A stretch of DNA of 64,000 bases from Planctomycetota bacterium (GTDB taxonomy: Bacteria > Planctomycetota > Phycisphaerae > Phycisphaerales > UBA1924), in contig JBCBSM010000001.1 in assembly GCA_039819165.1 (NCBI GenBank), forward strand, positions 1,054,001 through 1,118,000, read 5' to 3'. Below the pieces are notes generated by a model. It had not been told where the DNA came from, ran no database searches, and was given only the letters and a program-made list of their open reading frames with translations. Shown here one piece after another: positions 8,296-17,459 of this stretch. The position numbers were made by a program, and so were the translations under genes. Each line of letters starts with the position of its first letter. Positions within the stretch are counted from its first letter, which is position 1.

Positions 8296-9330
8296 TCATA
8301 CGTTCGCGTCCGACGCACGTGCGGATCTTCCCTGGCCGCGTTCGGAGGCTCCGCCGCGGCGGTGCCGACGCAGCCGACGGATCGTGAGCGCAAGCCCCAG
8401 CAGCCCGACGGGGATCGACACGAGCACCTCGGCCGCGCGATTGAGGACGTCCGCGGTGAGGCCCTGACCGAGTTCGATGCCGCCCCCGGCGACGGCCGCC
8501 GTCGTGAGCGCGCCGCTCGCCAGCGCGCCGATCATCCACTCGCGCAGGCCCAGCCCGTTGCCCGCGATGGGCACGAGCATGGCCAGCTGGCTGGCGATCG
8601 CGAGGGCCATCGCGCCCGAGGCGTCGATGGGCACGCCGATAACGCCGAAGGCCAGCGCGTAGCGGGCCGCCCAGATGGTCATGTCCAGGCTGCGCAGTCC
8701 TGTCGCGATCGCGTATCGCGCGACCAAGGGTCGGGCACGGAACGACGACGACGCGACGAACCCGCCCAACACCACCGGCCCGATCGCCATCGCCAGCCAG
8801 GCCACCCCGGCGGGCACGCCACGGAGCAGCAGCGCAACCGCCAGCAGCACGCCCGCCGAGATCGCGGTGCTGGCGGCGCCCTCGGCCAGCGCCCGGGCCG
8901 ACTCCCGCACGCGGATGCCGTTGACCATCTTGTGGTAGGTCACGCGGCTGACCAGGCCCGGCCTCATGGGCAGGTAGTTGAGCAGCCAGGCCAGGCCGAT
9001 GAGCCCGGTCATCTCCGTCCAGCCGAGGCGGCCGAAGCGCTCGGTGAGCACCCAGAGCGACGTGGCGATGACAAGCCAGTTGAGCGCGGGCAGCGCGAAG
9101 AGGGCCACGACCTCCCAGGCGGGCCGCGCCCGCATGGCGGCGTAGGCCTCGCGGAGGCCGTCGGGATTCTGCCAGAGCGCCGCGACGATCGCGGCGACCA
9201 CGAGACCCGCGCCCAGAACGAAGCCCGCGACGCGGATCGCGGGCCGCCCGCGGAGGGCGTTGACCCGGGCCGCGGCGGCGCGCACCCGTGCGGAGCCCCG
9301 ACGCGGCCGCGGGGCGCGCAGCGGGGTCAC
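8296..9330 (-). CDS. Flippase-like integral membrane protein (lysylphosphatidylglycerol synthase TM / UPF0104 family)
   Basis: A 344-residue protein with about seven or eight hydrophobic segments. The loop WLLNYLPMRPGLVSRVTYHK and the later NGLGLREWMIG segment match the paired motifs of the UPF0104/AglD-like family, whose members are the membrane half of MprF or stand-alone proteins near glycan and lipid genes. The soluble lysyl-transferase half of MprF is absent. Family members are thought to move lipids or lipid-linked molecules across the membrane; the cargo here is unknown. The start GTG at 9330 overlaps the stop of the upstream 857-residue gene (GTGA), so the two are translationally coupled. 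The C-terminal 30 residues are basic and cytoplasmic. Confidence 0.8.
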   Translation of the reverse strand: MTPLRAPRPRRGSARVRAAAARVNALRGRPAIRVAGFVLGAGLVVAAIVAALWQNPDGLREAYAAMRARPAWEVVALFALPALNWLVIATSLWVLTERFGRLGWTEMTGLIGLAWLLNYLPMRPGLVSRVTYHKMVNGIRVRESARALAEGAASTAISAGVLLAVALLLRGVPAGVAWLAMAIGPVVLGGFVASSSFRARPLVARYAIATGLRSLDMTIWAARYALAFGVIGVPIDASGAMALAIASQLAMLVPIAGNGLGLREWMIGALASGALTTAAVAGGGIELGQGLTADVLNRAAEVLVSIPVGLLGLALTIRRLRRHRRGGASERGQGRSARASDANV

Positions 9331-11900
9331 GGCCCGGGCGTCGCGGGCTGGCCAGACGGTTGCCGAGTTGGCTGTCGATCCGCGGCCGCGGCGATGCCGC
9401 TCGCCGTGAAGCCCCGGAACGCCGCGTAGGTCGCCCGGCCGTCTCGGAGCCGGGCCCGCAGCAGGGCGGCGAGTTCGGCAACGCGAGGGTCCTCGGCGGA
9501 CGATGCGCGGTCGAATGCCTCATGCTCGGGATCGCTACCCCTGGTCAGCAACGCAGCGGCGAGCAAGGCCGGCTCCTCGCTCGCGAGCGCCGCCTGATCG
9601 AACGGCGCGAGCGCCGCGCTCATCCGCGCGTTCGGCACGGCGCCCAGGAGCGCGAGACGCGCCTCGGGCGATAGCTGGGCGAAGCGCTGCGCTGCGGCGG
9701 CGACCACGGGCGCGTAGAACTCGGCGGTCCGCCGCAGCCGCGCGGAATCCGGACCCGCGATGCTCGCCTTGATGGCGGCCGCCAGGGAGGTAAGCACGCC
9801 CTCGGCGTCCGCGATGAACCGCGTGGCGAGCCGATTGGACGGCAGCTGTGCCTCGGGCAGCGGGCGACGGACGACGAGCCCGGTCTCGGCGGTGAGGCAC
9901 ATGGGCCCCGCTCGATAGCTCTGCCCGCCGGAGGCCACGAAGCCCTGCATCGCCCGCCAGCGCACGCGTGTGGTCCGCGTGCCGCAGGCCTCCAGGAACC
10001 AGCCCGTGAGCCCGGCGCCGACGAGCACCTCGGCCTCGAGCGTCTCGCCGGGCTCGAGCCGCAGCCGATGATCGAGCGAGGCCACCTCGGGCACGGCCAG
10101 CCCACCGAGGCTGTCCAGGTCCGCGTCGATGGAGGGCGCCAGCAGCACGCGGCTGTTGAGCGGCGCGTTGGGCCCGACGGCGAGCGGCATGGGCGAGGTG
10201 TTCCGAAGCCGGATCCGCAGCCTCGTGAACGACGTCGGATGCTCCTCGCTGCGGGGCGAGGCCACCGACAGATCCATGAAGCGTTCGGGCTTCTCGGTCA
10301 TGCGATCGAGCCAGGGCGGCACCGCGGACGCGAGCGAGGACAGCGCGGCGGCGTGCTCGAACCCCGGATTGACGCCCAGGTCGAACAGCCGCTGGTTGGC
10401 CCAGGCGCCCCACGTCGTCGCGGGCACGCCGCGGGCGAAGCCCGCGAGCCGCGGCAGGGCGTCCTCGACGCGGCCGTGCTCGAGCAGCGCGTGCGTGTAG
10501 GCGATCGACGCCAGCGGCACGACGCCGATCTTGGACTCCAGCACCGCCAGCCGCGTGTCGGCCTCGGGCGTGCCGATGGCATCGAGCGCCGCCAGCAGGT
10601 GGTTTACGAGGTTGAGCTGCTCGCGCGAGGGCTCGACGGCAGCCGGATCGATCTCGGCGAGCGGGCCCTCCTCGGCCATCGCACGATCGAAGGCCTCGTT
10701 GGCCTGGCGGATGTCGGCCCGCACCAGCTCCCGCTGCGTGCCGGCGATGATCATCGCGATGCCGTTCTCGGCCCGCACGCGGGTGGCCAGCAGGGCGACC
10801 TGCCGCGCCTCGTCGCGATCGCGGACGTTCAGGAGCAGCTGCTGCAACCGCTGGCCCACGGCGCGGCGGAGGTCCTCGGACGCCCGCGAGGCCGCGGCGT
10901 CGTCGCCCTCGGCGGTCGCCATCAGCATGCGGAGCATCGAGGCATCGGGGGGCGGCACGATCTGCTCGGGGGTCTGCATGCCCTCCAGCGACTGGCCCCG
11001 CTGCTGCATCAGCTCGCGGATCGACTCCAGACGCGCCCGCTCTTGGAGCAGCGGCAGCTCCAATTCGTTGGCGAGCCCACGCGGCCCGTCGGCCAGCCAG
11101 CGGAGCCGCACGCGGTGCAGCGCCGCCGCCGCGCCGCCGGGCGTGCCCGCCGCCGTCCGCAGCCGCTGCTCGAGCTCGAAGAACCGCAGCGCCTGCGCGA
11201 AGGCGCCCCGCTGCGCCAGCTCGTCGCTCACGGTCTTGTAGACGTTGGCGTCCACGGGGTCAGCCATAAGCAGGTTGAGCAGCAGCTCGAAGCGGCCCGC
11301 GGGATCGGCGCCGCCCTGGTCGTACACGGTCAGGATGAGCGAGGCGGCCTGCTTGTTTGTCGGGTCCAGCTCGCTCGCGGTGGCGAGCCAGTCCACGAAC
11401 CGCTCGGTGTCGCCGGTTTCGCGGGCGAGCAGGGCCGCGTCGAGCGCGAGCCGGCTGCGGACGGTCGCGGGCAGCCGCCCGCCGCCCGCACCAAGCAGCC
11501 GCTCGTAGGCCGCCATGCGATCCTCGACGGTCTGCATCGCGTCGATGCCGCTGGCGATGACCCGCAGCAGCGCCACGTCGTCGTCGGGGTCCAGCCGGAC
11601 CAACTCGCGGGTGAGCGCCAGGGCGTCCCCATCGCGGCCCGCGGACCACGCCGCCTCGATCTCGGCCCGCAGCAGCGGCACGTCCGCCGGTGAGAGCGAC
11701 CGCGCAAGCCCCAGCCCGAGCTGGGCGATGCGGTAGTCCCGCTCGTCCGGCGAGGCCTGCATCCGCAGGTCCATGAGCGCCGCGCGGGCCAGGCCCTGCG
11801 GCGCATAGGCATCGGGCGGCGCGGGCTGTGGCTGCGACCACGCCGCGGCGGAGAGCAGCAGGACGGCGAAGATGCCCGCGAGCGGGCGGAGCGCCCTCAC
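9327..11900 (-). CDS. Large exported alpha-helical repeat protein, unknown function
   Basis: An 857-residue protein starting with an N-terminal signal peptide (MRALRPLAGIFAVLLLSAAAWSQ, using GTG as Met). The mature part to about residue 480 consists of repeated helical pairs such as ALALTRELVRLDPDDDVALLR and QALRFFELEQRL, which look like degenerate TPR repeats. The middle (about 550-700) is beta-rich with DLSVASPRSEEHPTS and RLEPGETLEAEVLVGAGL. The C-terminal part is helical again and ends in a Q/P/T-rich tail. It should act outside the cytoplasm as a scaffold. The GTG start overlaps the previous stop (GTGA) and its stop overlaps the flippase-like start, so it sits in the middle of a coupled operon. 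No enzyme motif was recognised. Confidence 0.82.
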   Translation of the reverse strand: MRALRPLAGIFAVLLLSAAAWSQPQPAPPDAYAPQGLARAALMDLRMQASPDERDYRIAQLGLGLARSLSPADVPLLRAEIEAAWSAGRDGDALALTRELVRLDPDDDVALLRVIASGIDAMQTVEDRMAAYERLLGAGGGRLPATVRSRLALDAALLARETGDTERFVDWLATASELDPTNKQAASLILTVYDQGGADPAGRFELLLNLLMADPVDANVYKTVSDELAQRGAFAQALRFFELEQRLRTAAGTPGGAAAALHRVRLRWLADGPRGLANELELPLLQERARLESIRELMQQRGQSLEGMQTPEQIVPPPDASMLRMLMATAEGDDAAASRASEDLRRAVGQRLQQLLLNVRDRDEARQVALLATRVRAENGIAMIIAGTQRELVRADIRQANEAFDRAMAEEGPLAEIDPAAVEPSREQLNLVNHLLAALDAIGTPEADTRLAVLESKIGVVPLASIAYTHALLEHGRVEDALPRLAGFARGVPATTWGAWANQRLFDLGVNPGFEHAAALSSLASAVPPWLDRMTEKPERFMDLSVASPRSEEHPTSFTRLRIRLRNTSPMPLAVGPNAPLNSRVLLAPSIDADLDSLGGLAVPEVASLDHRLRLEPGETLEAEVLVGAGLTGWFLEACGTRTTRVRWRAMQGFVASGGQSYRAGPMCLTAETGLVVRRPLPEAQLPSNRLATRFIADAEGVLTSLAAAIKASIAGPDSARLRRTAEFYAPVVAAAAQRFAQLSPEARLALLGAVPNARMSAALAPFDQAALASEEPALLAAALLTRGSDPEHEAFDRASSAEDPRVAELAALLRARLRDGRATYAAFRGFTASGIAAAADRQPTRQPSGQPATPGP

Positions 11901-12271
11901 GGGCCGGCTCCGGACCACACCGCCCACGCCGTCGCGACAAGCCCAGCACAAATCAGCACCACGATCGCCACCTCGATGATCCAGCCCACGTGCCGGCCGG
12001 CCTTGGGAAACAGCCGATCCGCCACGAGGAACATGAAGACGAACACGCCCATGGCGATCGCCGTCACGCCGCCCAGGAGGGCCGCCGAGGAGAACATCGG
12101 CCAGGTCTGCCGGGCGCTGAACGCCAACCAGAGCCCGGCCACCACGAGCGAGGCCGACCAGACCGAGGCGACGCCGACGAGCACCCCCAGGGTCAGCCGC
12201 CGGAGCGTCCGGGGCGAGGGGAGGCGGCCGGCGAGGGCCGGGGGCCGCGGCGTCGAGTCCTGGTCGGGCAT
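11897..12271 (-). CDS. Small three-helix membrane protein, unknown function
   Basis: A 124-residue protein with a proline-rich hydrophilic N-terminus (about 35 residues) and three hydrophobic segments (LTLGVLVGVASVWSASLVV; FSSAALLGGVTAIAMGVFV; WIIEVAIVVLICAGLVATAW). The ATG at 12271 was preferred over one 45 bases upstream because a purine-rich CAGGGGG lies just before it. It is the first gene of the operon that continues with the 857-residue exported protein (GTGA overlap), and follows rho with a 66-base gap. It could anchor or assist the large exported protein. No family was recognised. Confidence 0.7.
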   Translation of the reverse strand: MPDQDSTPRPPALAGRLPSPRTLRRLTLGVLVGVASVWSASLVVAGLWLAFSARQTWPMFSSAALLGGVTAIAMGVFVFMFLVADRLFPKAGRHVGWIIEVAIVVLICAGLVATAWAVWSGAGP

Positions 12272-12337
12272 GCATGCCCCCTGCAACGCTCGGGTCCGGG
12301 GCCCGGTTCGCCGCAATCCCCCGCACCGCGGCGGGCG

Positions 12338-13882
12338 TCAGCCGAGCCGCATCGTCATCAGGAACTCGGCGTTGGTCTTCGCCTTGCCGAGCCGGCCCTG
12401 CAGCAGCTCCATGGCCTCTACCACGTTCATATCGGCCAGGACCTTGCGGAGCTTGTAGATCAGCTCCAGCTCCTTGGGGTCCAGCAGCAGTTCCTCGCGG
12501 CGGGTGCCGCTGGCGGTGACGTCGATGGCGGGCCAGACCCGCTTCTCGACCAGGCGCCGATCCAGGTGCAGTTCGCTGTTGCCCGTGCCCTTGAACTCCT
12601 CGAAGATGACCTCGTCCATCTTCGAGCCCGTGTCGACCAGGGCCGTCCCGATGATCGTCAGGCTGCCGCCGTCCTCGATGGCGCGAGCGGCGCCGAAGAA
12701 CTTCTTGGGCCGCTGCAGCGCGTTGGCGTCGATGCCGCCCGTCATGATCTTGCCCGAGTGGGGCTGCTCGGCGTTGTACGCCCTGGCCATGCGGGTGATC
12801 GAGTCCAGCAGGATCACCACGTGGTCGCCGAACTCGACCATCCGCTTGGCCTTCTCGATGACCATGTCGCACACCTGGACGTGCCGCGTCGAGGGCTCGT
12901 CGAAGGTGCTGGCGACGACCTCGACCTGATCGGCCGTGTTGCGGCGGAAGTCGGTGACCTCCTCGGGCCGCTCGTCGACGAGCAGCACGATGATCTGCAC
13001 CTCGGGGTGGTTCTTGGTGATCGACTGGGTGATCTTCTGCATCAGCACCGTCTTGCCGGTGCGGGGCGGCGCGACGATCAGCGCCCGCTGGCCCTTGCCG
13101 ATCGGCGCAACGAGATCGATCACCCGCGTCTCAATGCTGCTGGGGTCGGCCTCGAGGATGAACCGCTCCTCGGGGTGCAGCGGCGTCAGGTCCTCGAAGG
13201 GCTTGGTGCGGTGCGCCTGCTGGGGCTCGCGGCCGTTGACCTCGTCCACGCGGAGCAGCGCGAAGTACCGCTCGCTCTCGCGGGGCGGGCGGATCAACCC
13301 GCGGACCACCATGCCCTTGCGCAGGCCGAATCGGCGAATCTGGCTGGGGCTCACGTAGATGTCGTCGGGGCCGGGCAGGTAGCTCTGCTCGGCGCTGCGG
13401 AGGAAGCCGAAACCGTCGGACATGATCTCCAGGGTGCCGTCGCCGACGAGCAGACCCTGGCTGGCGGCGCGCACCTTCAGCAGCTTGAAGATCAGGTCCT
13501 GCTTGCTGACGCCCTCGACATCCTCGAGGCCGTCCTTCTCGGCAAGCTCCTGCAGTTCGTCGAGGGGCATCCGCTGCAGGTCCGAGATGCTGAGCGCCTG
13601 CTTGAGCACCTCGGGGTCGGCGTTGGCCGCGACCTTCTCGATCTCGGCGGCTTCCCGCTCCAGCTCGTCGTCGGTTGGCAGGCCGTGGTCGACCGGCGAG
13701 CCCTTGCGCTTCCGCCGCTTGCGGCGAGGCCCCCCGTCGCTGTCGTTGCGGCGGTTGCGCGGCCCGCGGCGGCGTTCGCCGTCCTCGGTGCCGTTGGCGC
13801 TGCCGCCCTCGGCCCGCGACGCGGTGCTCGTGGGCTTCTCTTCCCGGGCGTCGCCCGACTCGGACGCGGAACTCTTGGCCAT
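12338..13882 (-). CDS. rho: Transcription termination factor Rho
   Basis: A 514-residue hexameric RNA-dependent ATPase that ends transcription. An N-terminal extension of about 95 residues is rich in Arg, Lys, Asp and Ser (for example [12 protein letters not shown]) and is absent from the 419-residue E. coli protein. The SAP-like helical region (about 95-140) and the cold-shock RNA-binding domain ([12 protein letters not shown], about 151-162) follow. Walker A is APPRTGKT (271-278); [10 protein letters not shown] and the Q- and R-loop regions (GTGNSELHL) are intact. The start at 13882 has GAGGAA just upstream. Basic extensions of this kind occur in other high-GC phyla and add RNA affinity. 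A GTGGCT/AGCCAC stem (13944-13965) lies 62 bases upstream in the leader and may be regulatory, since rho is often autoregulated. Confidence 0.97.
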   Translation of the reverse strand: MAKSSASESGDAREEKPTSTASRAEGGSANGTEDGERRRGPRNRRNDSDGGPRRKRRKRKGSPVDHGLPTDDELEREAAEIEKVAANADPEVLKQALSISDLQRMPLDELQELAEKDGLEDVEGVSKQDLIFKLLKVRAASQGLLVGDGTLEIMSDGFGFLRSAEQSYLPGPDDIYVSPSQIRRFGLRKGMVVRGLIRPPRESERYFALLRVDEVNGREPQQAHRTKPFEDLTPLHPEERFILEADPSSIETRVIDLVAPIGKGQRALIVAPPRTGKTVLMQKITQSITKNHPEVQIIVLLVDERPEEVTDFRRNTADQVEVVASTFDEPSTRHVQVCDMVIEKAKRMVEFGDHVVILLDSITRMARAYNAEQPHSGKIMTGGIDANALQRPKKFFGAARAIEDGGSLTIIGTALVDTGSKMDEVIFEEFKGTGNSELHLDRRLVEKRVWPAIDVTASGTRREELLLDPKELELIYKLRKVLADMNVVEAMELLQGRLGKAKTNAEFLMTMRLG

Positions 13883-14153
13883 CGCTTCCTCGCTGGTCAG
13901 CCAAAGGGGGGCGGAGGGGCCGCGGACGCGGCGCGTCGCCGGTGTGGCTGGAACGACGGAGCCACCCCTCCTCGGTCTCTCGCCTTGCTCGGGTTGCCGC
14001 CGATCGGATTGCGACCGAACGAATGTGCACCGGGCCGGGGCCGTGCGACGAACTCGACTGGGTGAGAGAAGGGACGCCACCGGAGTTCGGTGGTCGGCAA
14101 AGCCTACGCCCGCGGCCGGCCGCCAGCAACCCGCCTCGCCGGGACGGCCCGTG

Positions 14154-14792
14154 CTAGCCCTGGGCCGCGAGTCCGATGCCGTGCAGGGCCCGCAGGACGG
14201 CGTCGCGAAGCCCAGCCAGATCACCCGTGTTCGGCACGACCGCGGTGCTGCGACGCCGCTTCTCGTCCAGGGGCATCTGGGCCGCCTCGCGGCGATCGAG
14301 CTCGGCCTCGTCCCACCCCCGCCGCCGCACGCGGGCGAGCCGTTCGGCCCGCGGCGTCTCGACGAACAGCACCGCGTCGCACTCGGCATCGACGCCGGCC
14401 TCGAATAGCAGCGGCGCATCGACGACCACGCCGCGGACGCCCGACTCGGCGGCCCGTCGCAGGAGGTCGGCCCGCTCGGCGTGCAGCATCGGATGCAGGA
14501 TGGCCTCGAGCGCCCGCCGCGCCGCATCGTCGCCGAAGACGCGCGCGGCGATGGCCCGCCGATCGAGCCGCCCGTCGCGCACAACGCCATCGCCCAGCGC
14601 CGCCACTACGCGGGCCCGCACGTCCGGCCGCGCCAGCAGCGTCCGCACGCCGGCGTCCGAATCACTCACCCAGAATCCGAGTTCGGCGAGGATGCTCGCC
14701 ACGGCGCTCTTGCCGCTGCCGATGCCGCCGGCCAGGCCGAGGACCATCGGCCGCTGCGGGGCGGTCGCACCCGACGGGTCAGCCGACGCCAT
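14154..14792 (-). CDS. coaE: Dephospho-CoA kinase
   Basis: A 212-residue P-loop kinase that adds the 3'-phosphate to dephospho-CoA, the last step of coenzyme A synthesis. The P-loop is [11 protein letters not shown] near the N-terminus, followed by VSDSDAGVR (the usual DAD/DxD region, here D-S-D), ILHPMLHAE and [11 protein letters not shown], all diagnostic of the family. The ATG at 14792 overlaps the end of hpt by 14 bases; an inner ATG at 14747 (MVLGLAGG) begins directly at the P-loop strand and is a serious alternative. It is in the same minus-strand run as hpt and ppa; a second CoA-pathway gene, coaX, is at 22617. Confidence 0.93.
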   Translation of the reverse strand: MASADPSGATAPQRPMVLGLAGGIGSGKSAVASILAELGFWVSDSDAGVRTLLARPDVRARVVAALGDGVVRDGRLDRRAIAARVFGDDAARRALEAILHPMLHAERADLLRRAAESGVRGVVVDAPLLFEAGVDAECDAVLFVETPRAERLARVRRRGWDEAELDRREAAQMPLDEKRRRSTAVVPNTGDLAGLRDAVLRALHGIGLAAQG

Positions 14793-15339
14793 CAACGACC
14801 TCGGGCTTGAGGGTGGCAATGTCGGGCAGGTTGCGGTAATAGCCGTCGAAGTCCAGCCCGCAGCCCACGACGAACTCGTCGGGGATGTCGAAGCCCACGT
14901 AGTCGGGCGTCGCCTCGACGGCGCGTTCGACCCGCTTGCTGAGAAGCACGCACGTCCGCAGTTCGGCCGGCCCGCGGGCCCGCAGCAGCTCGCCCACGCG
15001 GGCAAGCGTGCGGCCGCTGTCGTAGATGTCATCGACGACGAGAACGAACGCGCCCGAGAGATCCTCCGGACCCTCGCCCCGCAGCGTGACGCCGGCGGAG
15101 CTGGTCGAGCGCCCCGGGTAGCTGCTGGCCTCGACCAACTCGATGGAGAGCCGCAGCGGCAGCCGCCGGATCAGGTCGGCCGTGAACACCATCGCGCCGG
15201 TCATGATGGGCACCACGACGAGGCGGTCGGCGCGGGCCGATGCCGCCTCGATGTCGCGGGCGATCCGGTCGCCCAGCTCGCCCACGCGGCCGGCGATGCG
15301 GTCGCGATCGATCAGGATGCGGTCCAGGTCGCGGTGCAT
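14779..15339 (-). CDS. hpt: Hypoxanthine phosphoribosyltransferase
   Basis: A 186-residue enzyme of purine salvage that transfers phosphoribose from PRPP to hypoxanthine or guanine. The PRPP-binding motif is VLVVDDIYDSGRTL, with the acidic pair in place. VVPIMTGAMVFTADLIRR matches the N-terminal loop of bacterial HPRTs and VGFDIPDEFVVGCGLDFD is the base-binding hood with its Phe/Ile/Asp pattern. The final LDFDGYYRNLPDI matches the end of the family. The ATG at 15339 lies 41 bases after ppa, in the same direction, and its 3' end overlaps coaE. Confidence 0.94.
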   Translation of the reverse strand: MHRDLDRILIDRDRIAGRVGELGDRIARDIEAASARADRLVVVPIMTGAMVFTADLIRRLPLRLSIELVEASSYPGRSTSSAGVTLRGEGPEDLSGAFVLVVDDIYDSGRTLARVGELLRARGPAELRTCVLLSKRVERAVEATPDYVGFDIPDEFVVGCGLDFDGYYRNLPDIATLKPEVVDGVG

Positions 15340-15380
15340 GGAGGCGACCAGTGTAGTAGGGGAGGGACCGCGCCCCGCCG

Positions 15381-15947
15381 TCAGCTGTGCAGCCCCAGGA
15401 TCCGCCCCTGCCGCCGCTCGTCGCTGTAGCGGCTCAGCGCGTTCTCGATGATCGGGTGGGCGGCCTCGGCGGGCATGATCTCGTCGACCTCGACCTCCTT
15501 GCCCTCCAGCACCTTGTAGTCCTCCAGGAAGCGCTTGAGCATCTTGAAGGTGTGCTGCGGGAAGTCGCTGGCCTTCTGGTAATCGTCGTAGATCGGGTCG
15601 TGCGCCAGCACCGCGATGATCTTGTGGTCGGCCTGCCCGTCGTCCACCATGCTCATCATGCCCACGGCGCGGGCGTGCACGAGGCACATCGGCACCACCT
15701 GCTCGGCGCTGAACACCAGCACGTCCAGCGGGTCCTCGTCCTCGGCGAGGGTCTGGGGGATGAAGCCGTAGTTGGCCGGGTAGTAGACGGCGCTGGACAG
15801 CACCCGATCGAGCTTGAGCATGCCGCTGCGCTTGTCCAGCTCGTACTTGTTGTGGCTGCCCTTCGGAATCTCAATGACCGCGCGGAAGTGCCCCGGCAGC
15901 GGCTGGCTGCACGAGCCGGGCGTGACATCGTGCCAGGGGTGGATCAT
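15381..15947 (-). CDS. ppa: Inorganic pyrophosphatase (family I)
   Basis: A 188-residue cytoplasmic enzyme that hydrolyses pyrophosphate and so pulls biosynthetic reactions forward. VIEIPKGSHNKYELDK contains the conserved active-site Glu, Lys and Tyr; YPANYGFIPQTL and DEDPLDVLVF supply the metal-binding aspartates; DDYQKASDFPQHTFKMLKRF is the usual C-terminal helix region. There is no ribosome-binding site before the ATG at 15947, but TATATT lies seven bases upstream, consistent with a leaderless transcript. pgi is divergent across a 99-base gap. Confidence 0.96.
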   Translation of the reverse strand: MIHPWHDVTPGSCSQPLPGHFRAVIEIPKGSHNKYELDKRSGMLKLDRVLSSAVYYPANYGFIPQTLAEDEDPLDVLVFSAEQVVPMCLVHARAVGMMSMVDDGQADHKIIAVLAHDPIYDDYQKASDFPQHTFKMLKRFLEDYKVLEGKEVEVDEIMPAEAAHPIIENALSRYSDERRQGRILGLHS

Positions 15948-15954
15948 GCACGCA

Positions 15955-15960
15955 AATATA
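15955..15960 (-). promoter_or_regulatory. -10 element of ppa, leaderless type
   Basis: TATATT on the minus strand, seven bases before the ppa ATG. This is too close for a leader with a ribosome-binding site, and none is visible, so transcription probably starts at or next to the ATG. Confidence 0.5.
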
Positions 15961-16034
15961 GCCGCAGCCCGCCGAAAGCCCGCCTTCCGGGCGAACCGGC
16001 GCGCGTTTGACCACGCCGGGCTCGGCACAGGCGG

Positions 16035-16040
16035 TACGCT
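16035..16040 (+). promoter_or_regulatory. -10 element of pgi, leaderless type
   Basis: TACGCT ends six bases before the ATG at 16047. No ribosome-binding site is present. A TTGACC at 16007-16012 is 22 bases upstream of it, too far for a standard -35 pair. Confidence 0.5.
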
Positions 16041-16046
16041 TTGTCC

Positions 16047-17456
16047 ATGATCACGCTCGACGTCGCTCGATGCCTCGCCCCGGCCGTCCACGACCACGGC
16101 CTGGACCCCGACCTGCTGGCCGACGACGGGCCCGGCGGCGTGGCGGCAGCCGAGCTGACCAAGCGGCTCGAGGCGTCCCGCGGCACGGGCATGGAACGCT
16201 GGCGGCTGCTGGCCGAGGACCCCATGCGGGCGCAGCACCTCGCGGGCGTCCGAGAAGTGCGGGATCGATACGCCGGCACGCTGCGCAACCTCGTCGTCCT
16301 GGGCATCGGCGGGTCGGCCCTGGGCAACATCGCGCTGCAGGCCGCCCTCAACCCGCCGACGCACAACCTGCTGCCCGACCCCCAGCGCCGCAGCCCCAGG
16401 CTCTTCGTGCTCGACAACGCCGACCCCGTGCTGTTCCAGGGCACGGTGGACCTAGTGGCGGCCGACGACCCGGGCTTCGAGCGGACGCTGTTCGTCGTCA
16501 TCAGCAAGAGCGGCGAAACCGCCGAGACCGCCGCCCAGTTCCTGATCGTCCGCGATCTGCTGCAGAAGGCCCGGGGCGACGCCCACAGCGACCGGCTCGT
16601 GGCCATCACCGATCCCGACCGGGGCACGATGCGGCGGATCTGCGACGCCGCGGGCTACGCCACGCTCCCGGTGCCCGAGGGCGTCGGCGGCCGCTTCAGC
16701 GTGCTGAGCCCCGTTGGCCTCCTCAGCGCCGCGCTGTGCGGCATCGACGTCGAAACGCTCCTGGAGGGCGCGGCGGCCATGGAGCACGCCTGCCGCAGCG
16801 AACGCCTGAGCGAGAATCCCGCCGCCCTGCTCGCGACCACGCTCGTCGAGCTGGGCGCCCGCTGCGGCAAGGGCGTCCACGTCATGATGCCCTACGCCAA
16901 CCAGCTCGACCCGATGGCCGACTGGTGGCGGCAGCTCTGGGCCGAGAGCCTGGGCAAGATCGTCCCGGGCGTCCAGGGTACGGTCTTCGCCGGCTATACG
17001 CCGGTGAAGGCCCTCGGCGCCACCGACCAGCACAGCCAGGTGCAGCTCTACCGCGAGGGGCCCAACGACAAGGCCGTCATCTTCCTGGAGGTCGAACGCT
17101 TCGCGAGCGAAGCTCCGATTCCGGTTGGTCTCGGCGAGGACGCGCTGGCCTACCTCGAGGGCGCCAGCCTCGCGCAGTTGCTGGCGGCCGAGAAGCGGGC
17201 CACCGAGTACGCCCTCACCGAGAGCCGCCGGCCGAATCTGACCATTCGCCTCCCCGAGATCAACGAGCACACCATCGGCGAGTTCATCATGCTCTGGCAG
17301 GTCACCACCGCCTACGCGGGCCTGATGCTCGGCGTGGACGCCTACGACCAGCCCGCCGTCGAGCTGGGTAAGCAGGCCACCTTCGCGCTCATGGGCAAGC
17401 CGGGGTTTGAGCAGTTGCGGGAGCGCGTCGAGGGCGTGCCCGCCCCGTCGGCGTAG
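16047..17456 (+). CDS. pgi: Glucose-6-phosphate isomerase
   Basis: A 469-residue enzyme interconverting glucose 6-phosphate and fructose 6-phosphate in glycolysis and gluconeogenesis. VLGIGGSALGNIALQAAL is the phosphate-binding glycine-rich region, ISKSGETAETAAQF is the SKT-like substrate loop, GRFSVLSPVGLL is the family signature, and the catalytic His/Lys region lies in DQHSQVQLYREGPNDK. The length fits the shorter bacterial type (Thermotoga/Bacillus-like), not the 550-residue E. coli type. The ATG at 16047 fits the promoter spacing; a TTG six bases upstream is also in frame. It is divergent from ppa and convergent with the NHLRC2-like gene, from whose stop it is separated by only three bases. 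Confidence 0.95.
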   Translation: MITLDVARCLAPAVHDHGLDPDLLADDGPGGVAAAELTKRLEASRGTGMERWRLLAEDPMRAQHLAGVREVRDRYAGTLRNLVVLGIGGSALGNIALQAALNPPTHNLLPDPQRRSPRLFVLDNADPVLFQGTVDLVAADDPGFERTLFVVISKSGETAETAAQFLIVRDLLQKARGDAHSDRLVAITDPDRGTMRRICDAAGYATLPVPEGVGGRFSVLSPVGLLSAALCGIDVETLLEGAAAMEHACRSERLSENPAALLATTLVELGARCGKGVHVMMPYANQLDPMADWWRQLWAESLGKIVPGVQGTVFAGYTPVKALGATDQHSQVQLYREGPNDKAVIFLEVERFASEAPIPVGLGEDALAYLEGASLAQLLAAEKRATEYALTESRRPNLTIRLPEINEHTIGEFIMLWQVTTAYAGLMLGVDAYDQPAVELGKQATFALMGKPGFEQLRERVEGVPAPSA

Positions 17457-17459
17457 GAC

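Noticed and set aside
11828-14065. 745-codon plus-strand open frame opposite rho
   Set aside because: Antisense of rho and its neighbours; no recognisable domain and no ribosome-binding site.
13883-14153. Additional gene between coaE and rho
   Set aside because: Short frames there are Pro/Arg-rich with no ribosome-binding site; the stretch is treated as the rho leader.
16007-16012. TTGACC as -35 for pgi
   Set aside because: The spacing to TACGCT is 22 bases, outside the normal 16-18 range.
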